From Chara braunii (lineage: Eukaryota; Streptophyta; Charophyceae; Charales; Characeae): a stretch of DNA of 32,641 nt. The notes under the pieces are model-generated. The model saw nothing but the letters and a program-made list of their open reading frames with translations. It had not been told where the DNA came from and made no database searches. Both the position numbers and the translations under genes were made by a program. This document shows positions 21,507-29,915 of this stretch, in pieces; positions within the stretch are counted from its first letter, which is position 1; each line of letters begins with the position of its first letter. The DNA lies in the NCBI GenBank assembly GCA_003427395.1, contig BFEA01000367.1:1029394-1062034 (forward strand), read 5' to 3'.

Positions 21507-23480
21507 CTTCGGAAAGTGTCTCCTTGGGGTTGAGTTAAGAGGTGTTGAACGCTCCTTGGGAGTTGGTAGTTTGGCAGTTCTGAGGGAATTTTAGTAGCAC
21601 TTGGCCTCCCCCCTTGGGGATCGCCTTTTGAGAGACTGTTGGAAGAAATATTGATCGAAGCTTTTGCTATGAGATTTTTGGCCTGAGGGATTCGAGAAGA
21701 AATGTAAGAGCACTGGTTAGAAGGTCGGATGATTGGAGTTGCCGGGGAAAAGGAAGTTGTTGAGTATCCGGAAGTCTTCGATGAGTGTCCGGATCGCCAA
21801 GCTAGAGGGGTAAGTGATGAGTGGTGAGCATTGAGAGGAGATGAGTGTTAATTGGGATTGAATGGGTGATGGGGAAGCACGGTGTGTTATCGGAATAGAT
21901 TGGGTGGGGATCGGGATGTAGAAGAGGTCGGGTTGATGTGGGGGTACGTTGGGTGTATCTCCGGGGCGGGGAGAGCTCCGGGCGGGGGAGGGTGGTGATA
22001 ATAGCGAGACGAGTATTGGGGGAAGGATCGAGGATGAAAGTTGGGGAAGGGCGGTGTCGATGAGGGGTTCAGTTCGGGATCTGGGGTGGGATCAGTATGG
22101 GATCGGGATGGGGTTGGGTTGATGTCGGGGTGGCTCGGGATGGACTCGGGTTGAGATTGGGGCTGGATCGGGGTGGGTTCGGGTTGGGATCGGGATGGGG
22201 TCGGGGCTGGGAGGGGTTGAGGTCGGGATGGGATGAGTTAGGATCCCAATGCAGTTACGTTGGGATCGGGCTGGGGACAGGGTGGGATCGAGTTACATTC
22301 AAGTTGCGTTCGGGATGGGGTCCGGGAGAGAACGAGATGGGAACGAGGTAGAAGTGCTACAGAGGGGGAGGCTGGAGTTAGACTTGCAAACGAGTTAGGA
22401 GGGATGTGGGAAGAGATACGCGTCAGCTTGGGAGCCAAAAGATGGGGGGCGGGCCGAGACTGGGATGTGATCGGGATGGGTTCGGGTTGGGATCGGGATG
22501 GTGGGGCCGAGTTGGAGTCGGGATGGGGTCGGGGTGCGATGAGGTAGATGCGTTTCGGAAGTGGGATGGGATTGGACTTGAGGTCAGGTTAGGAGGGAAG
22601 TGATATCGGGCCGTGGTTGGGAACGAATCTAGGATGGGATGGGATCTAGGTTGGGAAAGAGGGGAGATGAGGTTGGGATCAAGGTTGAGATCTGGGTCGG
22701 GGGCGGGAGGAAGGAAGGTTGGGATTTTGGTTGGACTCGGGGTCGGGGTCGGGATCGTGGCTAAAGTCGCGGTTAGGAAAGAGGAAGGGAGTGAATCAGA
22801 AAGGCGAGTGATCGGGATCGAATTGGAACAAGGTTGGGAACGGGGCGGATCGAGGTTGGATTGAGATTGGGTCGTGAGTGAGCCGGGTCACGATTGGTTG
22901 GAGTCGAGGTAGGGAATGGGGCAAATTCGGAGCGGGGTTGAGGTTGGGAGCTAGATTGAGGTCGGTGTAGAGAACGAGGGTGGGATCGAAGGGAGTCGGG
23001 TTCCCGCTTACGAATGGTGCTAGAAAGTAGGTGATCCAAAATGAGGGTGTGCGGTGTGGCAAGGTAGTGATTTTGAGATGCGTGACGACGATCTTGGAGC
23101 CGGGGATGAGGGTCAAACGAGAGTTGGGTACAAGTCGAGCTGAGTCGGGACAGGTGGCGGGTTGGGAGAGGTTGGGGTGAGGTTGGAGTCGGGTGGGAGA
23201 TTAGGTGTGAAGAGGTTGGGGAGAGACTCGATAACTATAGTTAAGTATATAGGGGTGTAAAAGGAAGGAGGTTGGGAAGGAGAGGTTGGGATAGAGAAGC
23301 AATCGAAGAGTGAGAGAATAGGAGTCAGTCAGAGGGAGGTGGAGATGGAGTCGGTTTGAGGGAGAGTCTTTGGTATGGGATTGCGGTTCATGAGGGTCGG
23401 GTCGAAAGCGAGATAGGGGTGAGAATGAGATGGGATGGCGGTGGAGGAAGGGAGTAGGAATGCGGGGATTAGTGGGATGC
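21507..23480 (-). repeat. LINE B 5' UTR with G-rich degenerate array
   Basis: After about 350 bases of ordinary sequence upstream of ORF1, the plus strand becomes dominated by units like GGGATCGGGATGGGGTCGGG, densest at 22080-22900 and fading to about 23480. The composition and position are the same as in LINE A (8390-9370). The reading frames here have glycine/arginine-rich repeats and are not genes. Confidence 0.65.
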
Positions 23481-23587
23481 TCTCACTCGGACTGGCTGGT
23501 CTTCATCTTTGTGGAGCTCCAGGATCAGCGGCAGTTGTTCGTCGTTTTTCTTCCGATGTTCGATGATGTCCAAAACGTCCTTCTCAG

Positions 23588-23960
23588 GCAAGGGCGCGTG
23601 CGCGCCTCCTCAAGTCCTCACAGCTTCCCTCAAACGTTCTTCTTATTCAGTGGTCGTGAAGAAGTGTGCGCGCACGGGGCGCACGCACGTGGCTTTGGCG
23701 AGTGGGCGATCTCCAGTGGTTGTTCAAGTCGACGCTTTCCAAGTAGTTCGTTTCGGTGGCACAAGTGCGTGCGCGCCACCTCAAGTCCACTCAGTTTCCC
23801 TCACACATTCGTTTTGTCCAGTGGTCTTGAAGATGCGCGCGCGCACAGGGCGCGCGTGCGTGGTGCCCGACGTGGTTCGGGAGAGCGCGAGAGTGCGAGC
23901 TCTAGTGATGGTTCTAGACGACGCCCCCACGGGACCGAGAGACAACGCGACGTGAGCGCG
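23588..23960. repeat. CpG-rich tandem duplication, about 178-bp period
   Basis: A unit starting at 23588 (GCGTGCGCGCCTCCTCAAGTC, then CCAGTGGT-like and CGCACGGGGCGCACG) recurs from 23766 (GCGTGCGCGCCACCTCAAGTC, CACAGGGCGCGCGTGCG). Each copy contains a GC-rich palindromic stretch made of alternating GC/CA steps. It sits at the 5' end of LINE B and may be two promoter monomers. Nearby plus-strand ORFs show no recognisable protein. Confidence 0.6.
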
Positions 23961-23997
23961 GTGAAGCGCTACCCAAACGGCGCTAACGCTCCGCCAG

Positions 23998-24026
23998 CCA
24001 GCGTCAGTCCGGTTCCTATTCCACCG
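23998..24026 (+). mobile_element. orphan fragment of the LINE 3' UTR
   Basis: AGCGTCAGTCCGGTTCCTAT followed by TCCACCGG matches the LINE 3' UTR (for example 523-549) but stands alone here. It lies between the 5' end of LINE B and the start of the repeat unit. It joins the unit at GGTGTCGAGCGC, sharing CCGG. Confidence 0.6.
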
Positions 24027-24495
24027 GTGTCGAGCGCATCGGCCCTCGAGTGAAAACGAGGGCCCTCCCGGCCATGTCACGCAGGAGTTTGCCTAAAACA
24101 CATCTTTAAGAGACAACTCGGGAACGACGCATAATATCCCGTGAACCACCGAGACGGGCGCGGTTGCTTCGCTCCTTTGCCGCTCTAGCCGGGTGCGCCA
24201 GCTATACATCCCACGGTCCCCTACGACAGGACAGGTTCTCGCGGGGCATAAGCTTGCATCCCTAAGGGGCTGTCACCACCCTTAGGGGCGTATCCCTACC
24301 GAGCTACTGATCCACGTGCGAAGGCTTTTATGTGCAATCGCAGAGGTAGATCAACCGAGGGCGTTTGCTTGTCTCGCTGCAGTATAGGAATTGTTTGACT
24401 AAACGCCGAATGAACCTGAGCGTCGTTCGTTCCCCGGGGCGCTGATCTCCCAAGTACGAAGCGTACGCGGGTCGACTAGGACAGTCTCAATCAAA
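24025..24495. repeat. block I, copy A
   Basis: This is about 470 bp strongly conserved with 29448-29915. It contains two hairpins kept in both copies: GGCCCTCG/CGAGGGCC (24041-24064) and CCCTAAGGG/CCCTTAGGG with a 10-base loop (24260-24287). It also holds a near palindrome, GTACGAAGCGTAC. No ORF is conserved, so conservation at base level with paired arms may suggest a structured or regulatory sequence. I do not recognise it. Confidence 0.7.
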
Positions 24496-25235
24496 CGTAA
24501 AAACGATCCTTAGTCCCTAGCAATCAAAAAAAAAAAATCCCCATACCTTAAAACAAAATCACACAATCCAAAATCGTTGACTCAATGAGCTGGTCTGCCA
24601 GAGTGTCTCCTTTCAACCTGTATGACTGAAATAACTTTTATATTGTCGTTCCAAGATTATTAATTTAAAGAAATAAACTAAGAATGATCTTCTTATCATG
24701 ACTACTGAAACTTGTCATAAATAACTTCTGTAAATAAATATCACTGGTACCATGCAGATCAACAAGTTGTGATCTGGTTCGTGGTCGATGTTTGAACTCC
24801 CGGTTCGACCACGTTTCCGTACCATATTCAACTATTTGGAGGAGCGAGTGACAACTTTGTTGGTCGCTTTGCCCTTCTGGACAATAATTACTCTTTCTGT
24901 TCCACGAATGATGGAGTATCCATCTCTAACGCCAAGTTACGCAACACAGAAATATTTCATCTTCCGCTGCTTTGCTTGACAACTTTTTCAGACGTTCGCT
25001 TTTCACTCTATCCAGCTTATTTTTATGCGAACGATTACCCCTCAATGCATAAGCATGATGGTCAAATCATCGGGGTAATCCGAATACTATCCATCCGACA
25101 GTCCTAACTACATAAAGTGTTTTGTTTTTGTTTTTAGATTATCTCGTGAAACCGTAAGTTACATGGTTTCCTCAACGGGACTGAGTCCATGCGAAGTGTT
25201 TTTTGAAATCTGAGTAAGATTTCAGAAGACGATGT
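24496..25235. other. AT-rich stretch, nothing recognised
   Basis: This stretch is absent from copy B, where block I and block II are only about 390 bp apart. I see no convincing gene or repeat. Confidence 0.5.
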
Positions 25236-25787
25236 CTAATCCTGGTAAATCTCTCGCCCGCCGCGCACCTGTGCCTCCAATAAATCCAAACGTGTCAGCT
25301 CGTCGTCGTCGAAAATCAAAGTAGACATTCGTCCACATCGCATGAATCTAATAATCTGAGTATTATAGAAGGAGGTCATCCAACAGGCTAGCCTCCAAAC
25401 TATAACTCGGAGAGGTCGACTAAGTCCAAACAGGTGTCGAGCCTCTGTATCCCGGATCCGGACGACGCCGAAACGCCTACCGGATGAGGTAATCCTGATA
25501 CTCACAATGACTCGAGAGAGACATTGGAGGTTACTCGCGTGGTGGAAATACAAAGTATAACCGTAAAGCTCGTCGGAAGTTCGAGCCGTGTTGGCTCTGA
25601 AATGTGCGCGAGTATTAGGGAAAAATCCCTCGCCATTTCGAAGCAGTCCAATGAAGCCGAACAAGTCGATAGGAGTTCCATCTCGAACTCCTAAAAGTCG
25701 CGCTGCACTCCAGATGAGGTCCTCCTCGGGTGTATCACGGACCAGCAGATACCTCGAGATCGTCAAGTCTCGTCGTGCTCCAGGCAT
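25236..25787 (-). CDS. uncharacterised ORF, 183 codons, only in copy A
   Basis: I do not recognise this protein. From the first ATG at 25787 it reads MPGARRDLTISRYLLVRDT and ends with an acidic patch, LIFDDDELTRLDLLEAQV. The middle is rich in Arg, Phe and Ile, including LYGYTLYFHHASNL and GVVRIRDTEARHLFGLSRPL. There is no signal peptide or clear membrane segment. It lies in the part of copy A missing from copy B, so it is either an insertion in A or was lost from B. A small acidic ORF (25811-25909) lies just upstream on the same strand in another frame. It could be a fragment of a transposon protein, a captured exon or a chance ORF. Confidence 0.3.
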   Translation of the reverse strand: MPGARRDLTISRYLLVRDTPEEDLIWSAARLLGVRDGTPIDLFGFIGLLRNGEGFFPNTRAHFRANTARTSDELYGYTLYFHHASNLQCLSRVIVSIRITSSGRRFGVVRIRDTEARHLFGLSRPLRVIVWRLACWMTSFYNTQIIRFMRCGRMSTLIFDDDELTRLDLLEAQVRGGREIYQD

Positions 25788-25810
25788 CTGCGTATCAGAA
25801 CGAATCAAAA

Positions 25811-25909
25811 TCAGTCACGTAAAAACTCCTCGAGTTCTTCCGCTTCATTTTCCAATTCATCATCATATAACGCTTCATCCCCTATAATTGCGTACCTATT
25901 GGCACGCAT
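25811..25909 (-). CDS. small acidic ORF upstream of the 183-codon ORF
   Basis: A 32-codon frame, MRANRYAIIGDEALYDDELE and then an acidic end before TGA. It is the same strand as the ORF starting at 25787 but in a different frame. It could be the damaged N-terminus of that protein or a chance frame. Confidence 0.2.
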   Translation of the reverse strand: MRANRYAIIGDEALYDDELENEAEELEEFLRD

Positions 25910-25920
25910 CCGCTCCGCGT

Positions 25921-26105
25921 AGGAGGTGGTCTGGGATACTCCTCCTCCTCGCCTGAGCACAAGACTCGGATCTCAGAAGTCGGCCCGTCTCCACCGAATC
26001 GGCATGGTACCCCCCCACAAAGCGGTCCACTCTGAGTCGATAACAGGGTCGGCCCCTAAGGCAACGAACCCCCGCCCCAGATGCCTCATAGAAGAAAGGA
26101 AAAGC
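25921..26105. repeat. block II, copy A
   Basis: About 180 bp matches 30307-30490: GTGGTCTGG, GAGCACAAGACTCG, TCTCAGAAGTCGG, GATAACAGGG, CGAACCCCCGCCCCAGATGC. Reading frames on the minus strand overlap it in both copies (GGY-x-ADSVETGRLLR-like), but they shift relative to each other, so I favour a non-coding conserved block. Confidence 0.7.
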
Positions 26106-26544
26106 ACCTTCCCGGCGGACGAGCAAATTCTTGCCGCTTCACGTCAAAAGTAACTTAGACGAAAAAACGAAAGAACACAGAAGAGAAAGTCATTCAGACA
26201 GACGGACATAGATGAAGAGGTCATTCGGGCAAGAATAGGTGACCTTGGGAGAAAATCTATGTCCATCAAGGTTTCTCTTCTTTGTGGTCGCTTATTTTTC
26301 GTCGTCTTTTTTTTTCACTTTAGTTTACACACATTCATAAGCATAGAGATGAGAAGACAACCATCCTTTCACCATCATCACCATCATCCATTTTAGCCCA
26401 CAAGCCGTACCTGCAGTCAAAACCCAACGACGCACAGACCGCCATGCATTCCTTTACCATTGTCAGGCTCCCAGTCATACACGCAAGAACACACATCCTC
26501 TTCCCTTTTTCAATCAACATTCAGTGAAACAGGTCAAAACAAGT
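26106..26544. other. no recognised feature
   Basis: This stretch diverges from copy B and shows nothing I can support as a gene. Confidence 0.5.
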
Positions 26545-26936
26545 GGTGTGAAGGGAACTGAGTCAATTTAACTGACATTGAGTGAAGTTTTAACGGTACA
26601 CCCAAGAAGACCGTATAAAAATTTGCGCTCTCCTGACGCGAAGGTTGTTTTACCCAGTCGTCACCAAAGTGATCGACACTACTCTCTTGTGATGACCGTC
26701 AGCCAGGACACCCTCTCAGTACTCAATCACTTTCCAATAATCCTTGCGGCGTTTTCTAGTTACCCCCACTTGCGTCCAAAGTACGGCGTCTCCCCGGCGT
26801 CACCCTCACGCCACTTCAAAATGAAACTACCACTTTGACGCACCTCCACTGTGTCAACGTCCCACCTCCACTTAGTGCACAGATACTGTCGTTACTATCG
26901 TAAAATAGCGCCGTCACTGCAAGAATATAATACTGA
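26545..26936. repeat. block III, copy A, and unassigned flank
   Basis: GGTGTGAAGGGA, ACTGAGTC and TTGAGTGAAGT at 26545-26590 match copy B from 30977. The rest, up to the minisatellite, shows no clear feature. Confidence 0.5.
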
Positions 26937-27245
26937 CGCCGCAAAAAAATTCCAGCAGCGTTCCCGCACTACTGCTGAAAAAAATCAGAACCGCCGCCGC
27001 AACAATAAGGCAGCGCTTCCGCACCACCGCTGAAAAAAACAGAACCGCTGCCGCAACAATCCGGCAGCGCTTCCGCACCACCGCAGAAAAAAAAATTGTG
27101 CCGCTGCTGCAGAATTTCGGCAGCACTTCCGTACTACCGCAGTAAAACCCGGGCCGCCGTTGCAGAATTTCGGTAGCATATCCTTACTACTGTAGTAAAA
27201 CCCGGGGCCGCCGCTGTGAAATTTTGGCAGCACTTCCCCACTATA
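26937..27245. repeat. CCG-rich minisatellite, copy A
   Basis: About six degenerate units of 50-60 bp are each built from GCCGC, an A-run, GGCAGC-x-CTTCC and a CACTACCGC-like stretch. Reading frames across it are translations of the repeat. Copy B has a related but shorter-period array at 31616-31856. Confidence 0.75.
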
Positions 27246-27589
27246 GTGAGAAAATTGCAAGCCAAAATTAGTAAAATTTGGGCCCAGGCCCAAATCCCAC
27301 AGCGCCGCACTGTCGCAGTCCTGCAGTACCACTGGGTCTGTCCCGTGGGACCAGCACCAGCCAGAGGTGAGGGGAGCAGAGTGCTCCCTGCCTTGGCTAT
27401 GGCTGCCCAATCCTCCTCCTTGCGCTCCTCTGCAGTCCTCCAGCCTCTCCTCACGTTGCCTTAAGCAGTAGCTCCAACAGCCAGCACTCAAGTGTGCTCG
27501 TCACACACTGGCAGCACGAGTGCAATTGTGTGGCATCTCGGGGGCAGCTGCCTGTTTTATATTGGCTGAGGAGGTGTTGGACGTCACTC

Positions 27590-27650
27590 CAGCCCCCAGG
27601 CAAAATCGCGGGCTCACTGTGAGCCCTTGATCTGCCAAGATCCAGGGCTG
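27590..27650. repeat. three-way-junction-like fold, copy A
   Basis: An outer stem, CAGCCC (27590-27595) with GGGCTG (27645-27650), encloses two hairpins: GGGCTCA/TGAGCCC (27610-27626) and GATCT/AGATC (27629-27642). The homologous site in copy B (32368-32445) has the same topology with longer and different stems. Confidence 0.6.
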
Positions 27651-27729
27651 ACTGTGGCCGCACCACAGCCACAGCCTTAGTGTGGGGCAGTTTCTTTAAC
27701 TGCCCTATTTTATTTTTATTTTTCTTTTC

Positions 27730-27763
27730 CCCAGCTATCTCGGAATCTGGCGAGATAGCTGGG
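27730..27763. repeat. 13-bp perfect hairpin
   Basis: The stem is CCCAGCTATCTCG, the loop is 8 bases, and the return arm is CGAGATAGCTGGG. At the same place in copy B (32513-32541) the stem is CCTGCACTCAG, so both arms differ but pairing is perfect in both. Confidence 0.9.
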
Positions 27764-27865
27764 CTCCTGCCATTTCCAAATCAGTTTTTCTTTTATTTTT
27801 CTGATAAAGGGTTGCAAAGATACAACCTTTTTCAGTTTGATGTACATGGACCCTTTTTCCAGGGC

Positions 27866-27903
27866 AGATACATCGAGGAAAAGACTGTATCTAGCCTTTT
27901 CCT
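27866..27903. repeat. interleaved inverted repeats (pseudoknot-like order)
   Basis: Arm AGATACA (27866-27872) pairs with TGTATCT (27886-27892), and AGGAAAAG (27876-27883) pairs with CTTTTCCT (27896-27903). The order a-b-a'-b' is that of an H-type pseudoknot in RNA. Confidence 0.7.
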
Positions 27904-28259
27904 TAGTGACCCTTTAATTTCCAGGCTCCCTTCAAAAACGGGAGCCTGACAGTTATCTCTGGCAGCTTGTGCTAGAGGTAGCACCACGTGAGGACAAGTG
28001 TCCTCACACAAATAAAGAGAGAAAAGAAATAAAAAAAACTAACTACTAATTTTCATTGCACCTGGCTCTTACCTCTGCCAGGTGCATGCTATTGCATGCA
28101 GCAGCCTTCCACCTTTTACTCTGCCCTCCCCTGAAAATGAAGAGGGCAGTTGTCAGTTTGGGAGGAGTAGGACCTCCTCCTCCCAATTCTCACATCCTTC
28201 CTCCCTCCCCCTCTTCAACCAACTCCCTCAGTTCTATTTCCCACGAGGGCGTCGTGAGT

Positions 28260-28280
28260 CGCGAGATCTGAGATCTCGCG
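28260..28280. repeat. near-perfect palindrome with 1-base loop
   Basis: CGCGAGATCT, a single G, then AGATCTCGCG: 10 bp in each arm. A loop this small would favour a DNA cruciform or an arm-copying origin rather than a normal RNA hairpin. Confidence 0.9.
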
Positions 28281-28388
28281 GTCACATTTATTTTGCCCAA
28301 AACGAAGTGGGAATCCTTCTTGTTCCCATACAGTCAAAAAAATCGTACTTTTGTCCCACGAGGCAGTTGCCTCGTTTTCGTTTTGTTT

Positions 28389-28391
<3 letters not shown>

Positions 28392-28422
<31 letters not shown>
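28392..28422. repeat. poly(T) tract
   Basis: A run of about 31 T. It separates two parts of the hairpin array and could be a retroelement tail, but no matching element is seen. Confidence 0.9.
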
Positions 28423-28424
<2 letters not shown>

Positions 28425-28666
28425 TTTTTTTCTTTTGTTTTCAGCTCTTGCCCGTTTCTGCCCTGCTGGTCGTGCCTCAACGGTCACTAATGGGGAGAGA
28501 AAGAACAAAAAGAAAACAAAAAAAGAAAAAAGAGAAACAAACAGTAAAAAAAACTTACCTGATCAGCGTACACTTCCATGTTCCAGTGCAAGATTCATTC
28601 AATTTTGCTCATCCTTTCGTGACTCGTATGTCGAGAAGTCAATCAGGTAGGTGGGTAGGTAGGTAG

Positions 28667-28668
<2 letters not shown>

Positions 28669-28740
<72 letters not shown>
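28669..28740. repeat. (CT)n-(GT)n microsatellite
   Basis: A long pure CT run passing into GT. Confidence 0.95.
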
Positions 28741-28746
<6 letters not shown>

Positions 28747-29016
28747 ACCTGGTCGTTATCGGCGCCAGATTTAGGCGCATAAGCTGTTGTCCAGACTGTC
28801 GAGGCTCAGCCTCCTGACGAGTCGGTGAGATTCCCATGAAACAGCCTGGCGCAGAGCTACCTGTTCGTTCAAAACGAACGGGTACCCAACAAACTTTAAA
28901 AAAAAAAAAAAAAAAGACAAAAAGAAACAAAAGAAAACAAAAGAAAAAATCTAAACCAAATCTAAGAAAAGAAAATCTAAGATCAAAAGAAAAATTTAAA
29001 AACAATAAAAATAACA

Positions 29017-29091
29017 AAACTAACTTACCTTAGACGAAACGACTAAAAATAATAAAAATAAAAAAACTAACTTACCTTAGACGAAACGACT
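29017..29091. repeat. 47-bp period direct repeat
   Basis: AAACTAACTTACCTTAGACG with the following AAACGACT occurs at 29017-29044 and 29064-29091, separated by an A-rich spacer. Confidence 0.85.
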
Positions 29092-29254
29092 GCCCGTTGA
29101 AAACGGGCGCCCTCTGAAACTGCTGAGGACTACAGTCCTCAGCCTTCGTTTCTTGGGTGCCATCTGGCGCCGCCATATTAAGGCCGTTGGCTTATGCCAA
29201 CGGTAAGGGTCTTGTTAAAATACAGACCCGATTTCGATTCACTGCGGGGAATCG

Positions 29255-29318
29255 AAAAAATTCGGACCATTTCTCGATTTATTCGTGTCATCCTTGCGCA
29301 GGGGCCATGCTAATCTTC
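29255..29318 (-). pseudogene. U6 snRNA 3' fragment
   Basis: On the minus strand, GAAGATTAGCATGGCCCCTG continues through GCGCAAGGATGACACGAATA and AATCGAGAAATGGTCCGAAT to a T6 run, matching U6 from just after the ACAGAGA box to its 3' end. The 5' half is missing and is replaced by GC-rich sequence. It keeps CTGCGCAAGG, unlike the copy at 423-523, so the two are independent. The U6 terminal T-run overlaps one arm of the last hairpin in the array (TTTCGATTC/GAATCGAAA, 29232-29257). Confidence 0.85.
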
Positions 29319-29410
29319 GCGCGCCTGATCTGGGCCGCGCGATCTCTCGATCGGACGGCCAGATCAGATCGCGTCGGCATAAAATAACCACGGCCAGCTC
29401 CAAAAGAAGC

Positions 29411-29448
29411 TACCCAAGTGGTATATACAGTATTTCAGATTCGATCCC
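29411..29448 (+). promoter_or_regulatory. possible Pol III boxes before block I
   Basis: TACCCAAGTGG (29411-29421) resembles box A with one mismatch, and GATTCGATCCC (29438-29448) resembles box B. The spacing is a little short. In copy A the region has CTACCCAAACGG, but the box B position is taken by the orphan LINE fragment. Weak evidence. Confidence 0.25.
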
Positions 29449-29915
29449 GGTGTCGAGCGCACCGGCCCTCGAGTGAAAAGGAGGGCCCTCCTGGCCATGC
29501 CACGCAGGAGTTTGCTTAAAACACATCCTTAAGAGATAACTCGGGGATGACGCATAAAATCCCGCATGCCGTTGAAATGGGTGCGCTCGCGTCGTCCCCT
29601 CGCCGCTCTTGCCGGGTGCGCCAGCTATACATCCCGCGGTCCCCTATGACAGGATAGGTTCCCGCGGGGCATAAGCTTGCTTCCCTAAGGGGCTGTCACC
29701 ACCCTTAGGGTCGTATCCCTACCGAGCTACTGACCCACATGCGAAAGCTTTTAAATGCAGTCGCAGAGGTAGGTCAGTCGAGGGCGTTTGCTCGTTCGCT
29801 GTAGTATAAATACGCTAGGTTAACACCAAGCGGACCCGAACGTCGTCCGTTCCTAGGGCGCTGATCTCCTAAGTACGAAGCGTACGCCGGTCGATTAGGA
29901 TGCTCTCAACCAAGC
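29448..29915. repeat. block I, copy B
   Basis: Matches 24025-24495. The CCCTAAGGG/CCCTTAGGG hairpin (29683-29710) has an identical stem and loop. The first hairpin is GGCCCTC/GAGGGCC (29464-29487). A TATA-like TATAAATA is at 29805-29812, where copy A has only TATAGGA, so a promoter is possible but unsupported. Confidence 0.7.

Larger units (their letters stand above)
12902..23990 (-). mobile_element. LINE B, near full-length LINE with an inverted middle
   Basis: In element sense (minus strand) the 5' UTR spans about 23990-21507 and ORF1 runs 21506-19257. The element then switches strand: 14892-19249 on the plus strand carries the rest of ORF1 and most of ORF2. It returns to the minus strand at 14891, where the end of ORF2 (to 13963) and the 3' UTR (to 12902) follow. 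Protein continuity holds across both switches, and summed ORF lengths (ORF1 about 980 codons, ORF2 about 1500) match LINE A. It has fewer breaks than LINE A, so it is younger, and its catalytic residues are intact. The 3' tail is lost in the gap, and the exact 5' end (near 23960-24000) is uncertain. Confidence 0.8.
27338..29260. repeat. hairpin array, copy A
   Basis: About 25 short inverted repeats follow one another, each with a different stem. Perfect stems of 9-13 bp occur at 27730-27763 (13), 27922-27948 (9), 27988-28007 (9), 28058-28085 (9), 28158-28186 (10), 28260-28280 (10), 29122-29143 (10) and 29232-29257 (9). Perfect stems of 7-8 bp occur at 27372, 27610, 27685, 28083, 28121, 28358, 28863, 29092 and 29184. 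Loops are 1-13 bases. Simple-sequence tracts separate some of them. By rough hand count, fewer than one stem of 9 bp or more is expected by chance in this length. No protein is evident. It may be a structured RNA, or a product of a process that keeps copying one arm from the other. Confidence 0.85.
24025..29447. repeat. repeat unit copy A (about 5.4 kb)
   Basis: A large unit is repeated head to tail by copy B from 29448. Matching blocks in the same order are 24025/29448, 25921/30307, 26545/30977, 27338/32086 and 27424/32174. The offset changes from 5423 to about 4390 and then 4750, so there are large insertions or deletions between blocks. There are no LTR-type ends, no primer-binding site and no recognisable polymerase. 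It could be a satellite with a long period, a non-autonomous element, or a segmental duplication. Confidence 0.75.

Noticed and set aside
23430-24053. 207-codon plus-strand ORF
   Set aside because: It runs across the CpG-rich tandem duplication and the orphan LINE fragment, shows no domain, and GC-rich DNA has few stops.
24025-24495. Block I as rDNA or 5S sequence
   Set aside because: It shows no match to remembered 5S, 5.8S, 18S or 25S motifs.
25896-26126. Short ORF over block II sharing a partial peptide with the copy B frame (30258-30497)
   Set aside because: The frames agree for only part of the block and shift elsewhere, which fits non-coding conservation.
26985-27491. 168-codon minus-strand ORF over the copy A minisatellite
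   Set aside because: It is a repeat translation with no recognisable domain and no matching frame in copy B.
28082-28666. 194-codon ORF with a Phe run
   Set aside because: It reads through hairpins and the poly(T) tract, with no recognisable protein features.
29411-29448. A real tRNA gene
   Set aside because: Only box-like motifs are present; no acceptor stem or cloverleaf can be formed.
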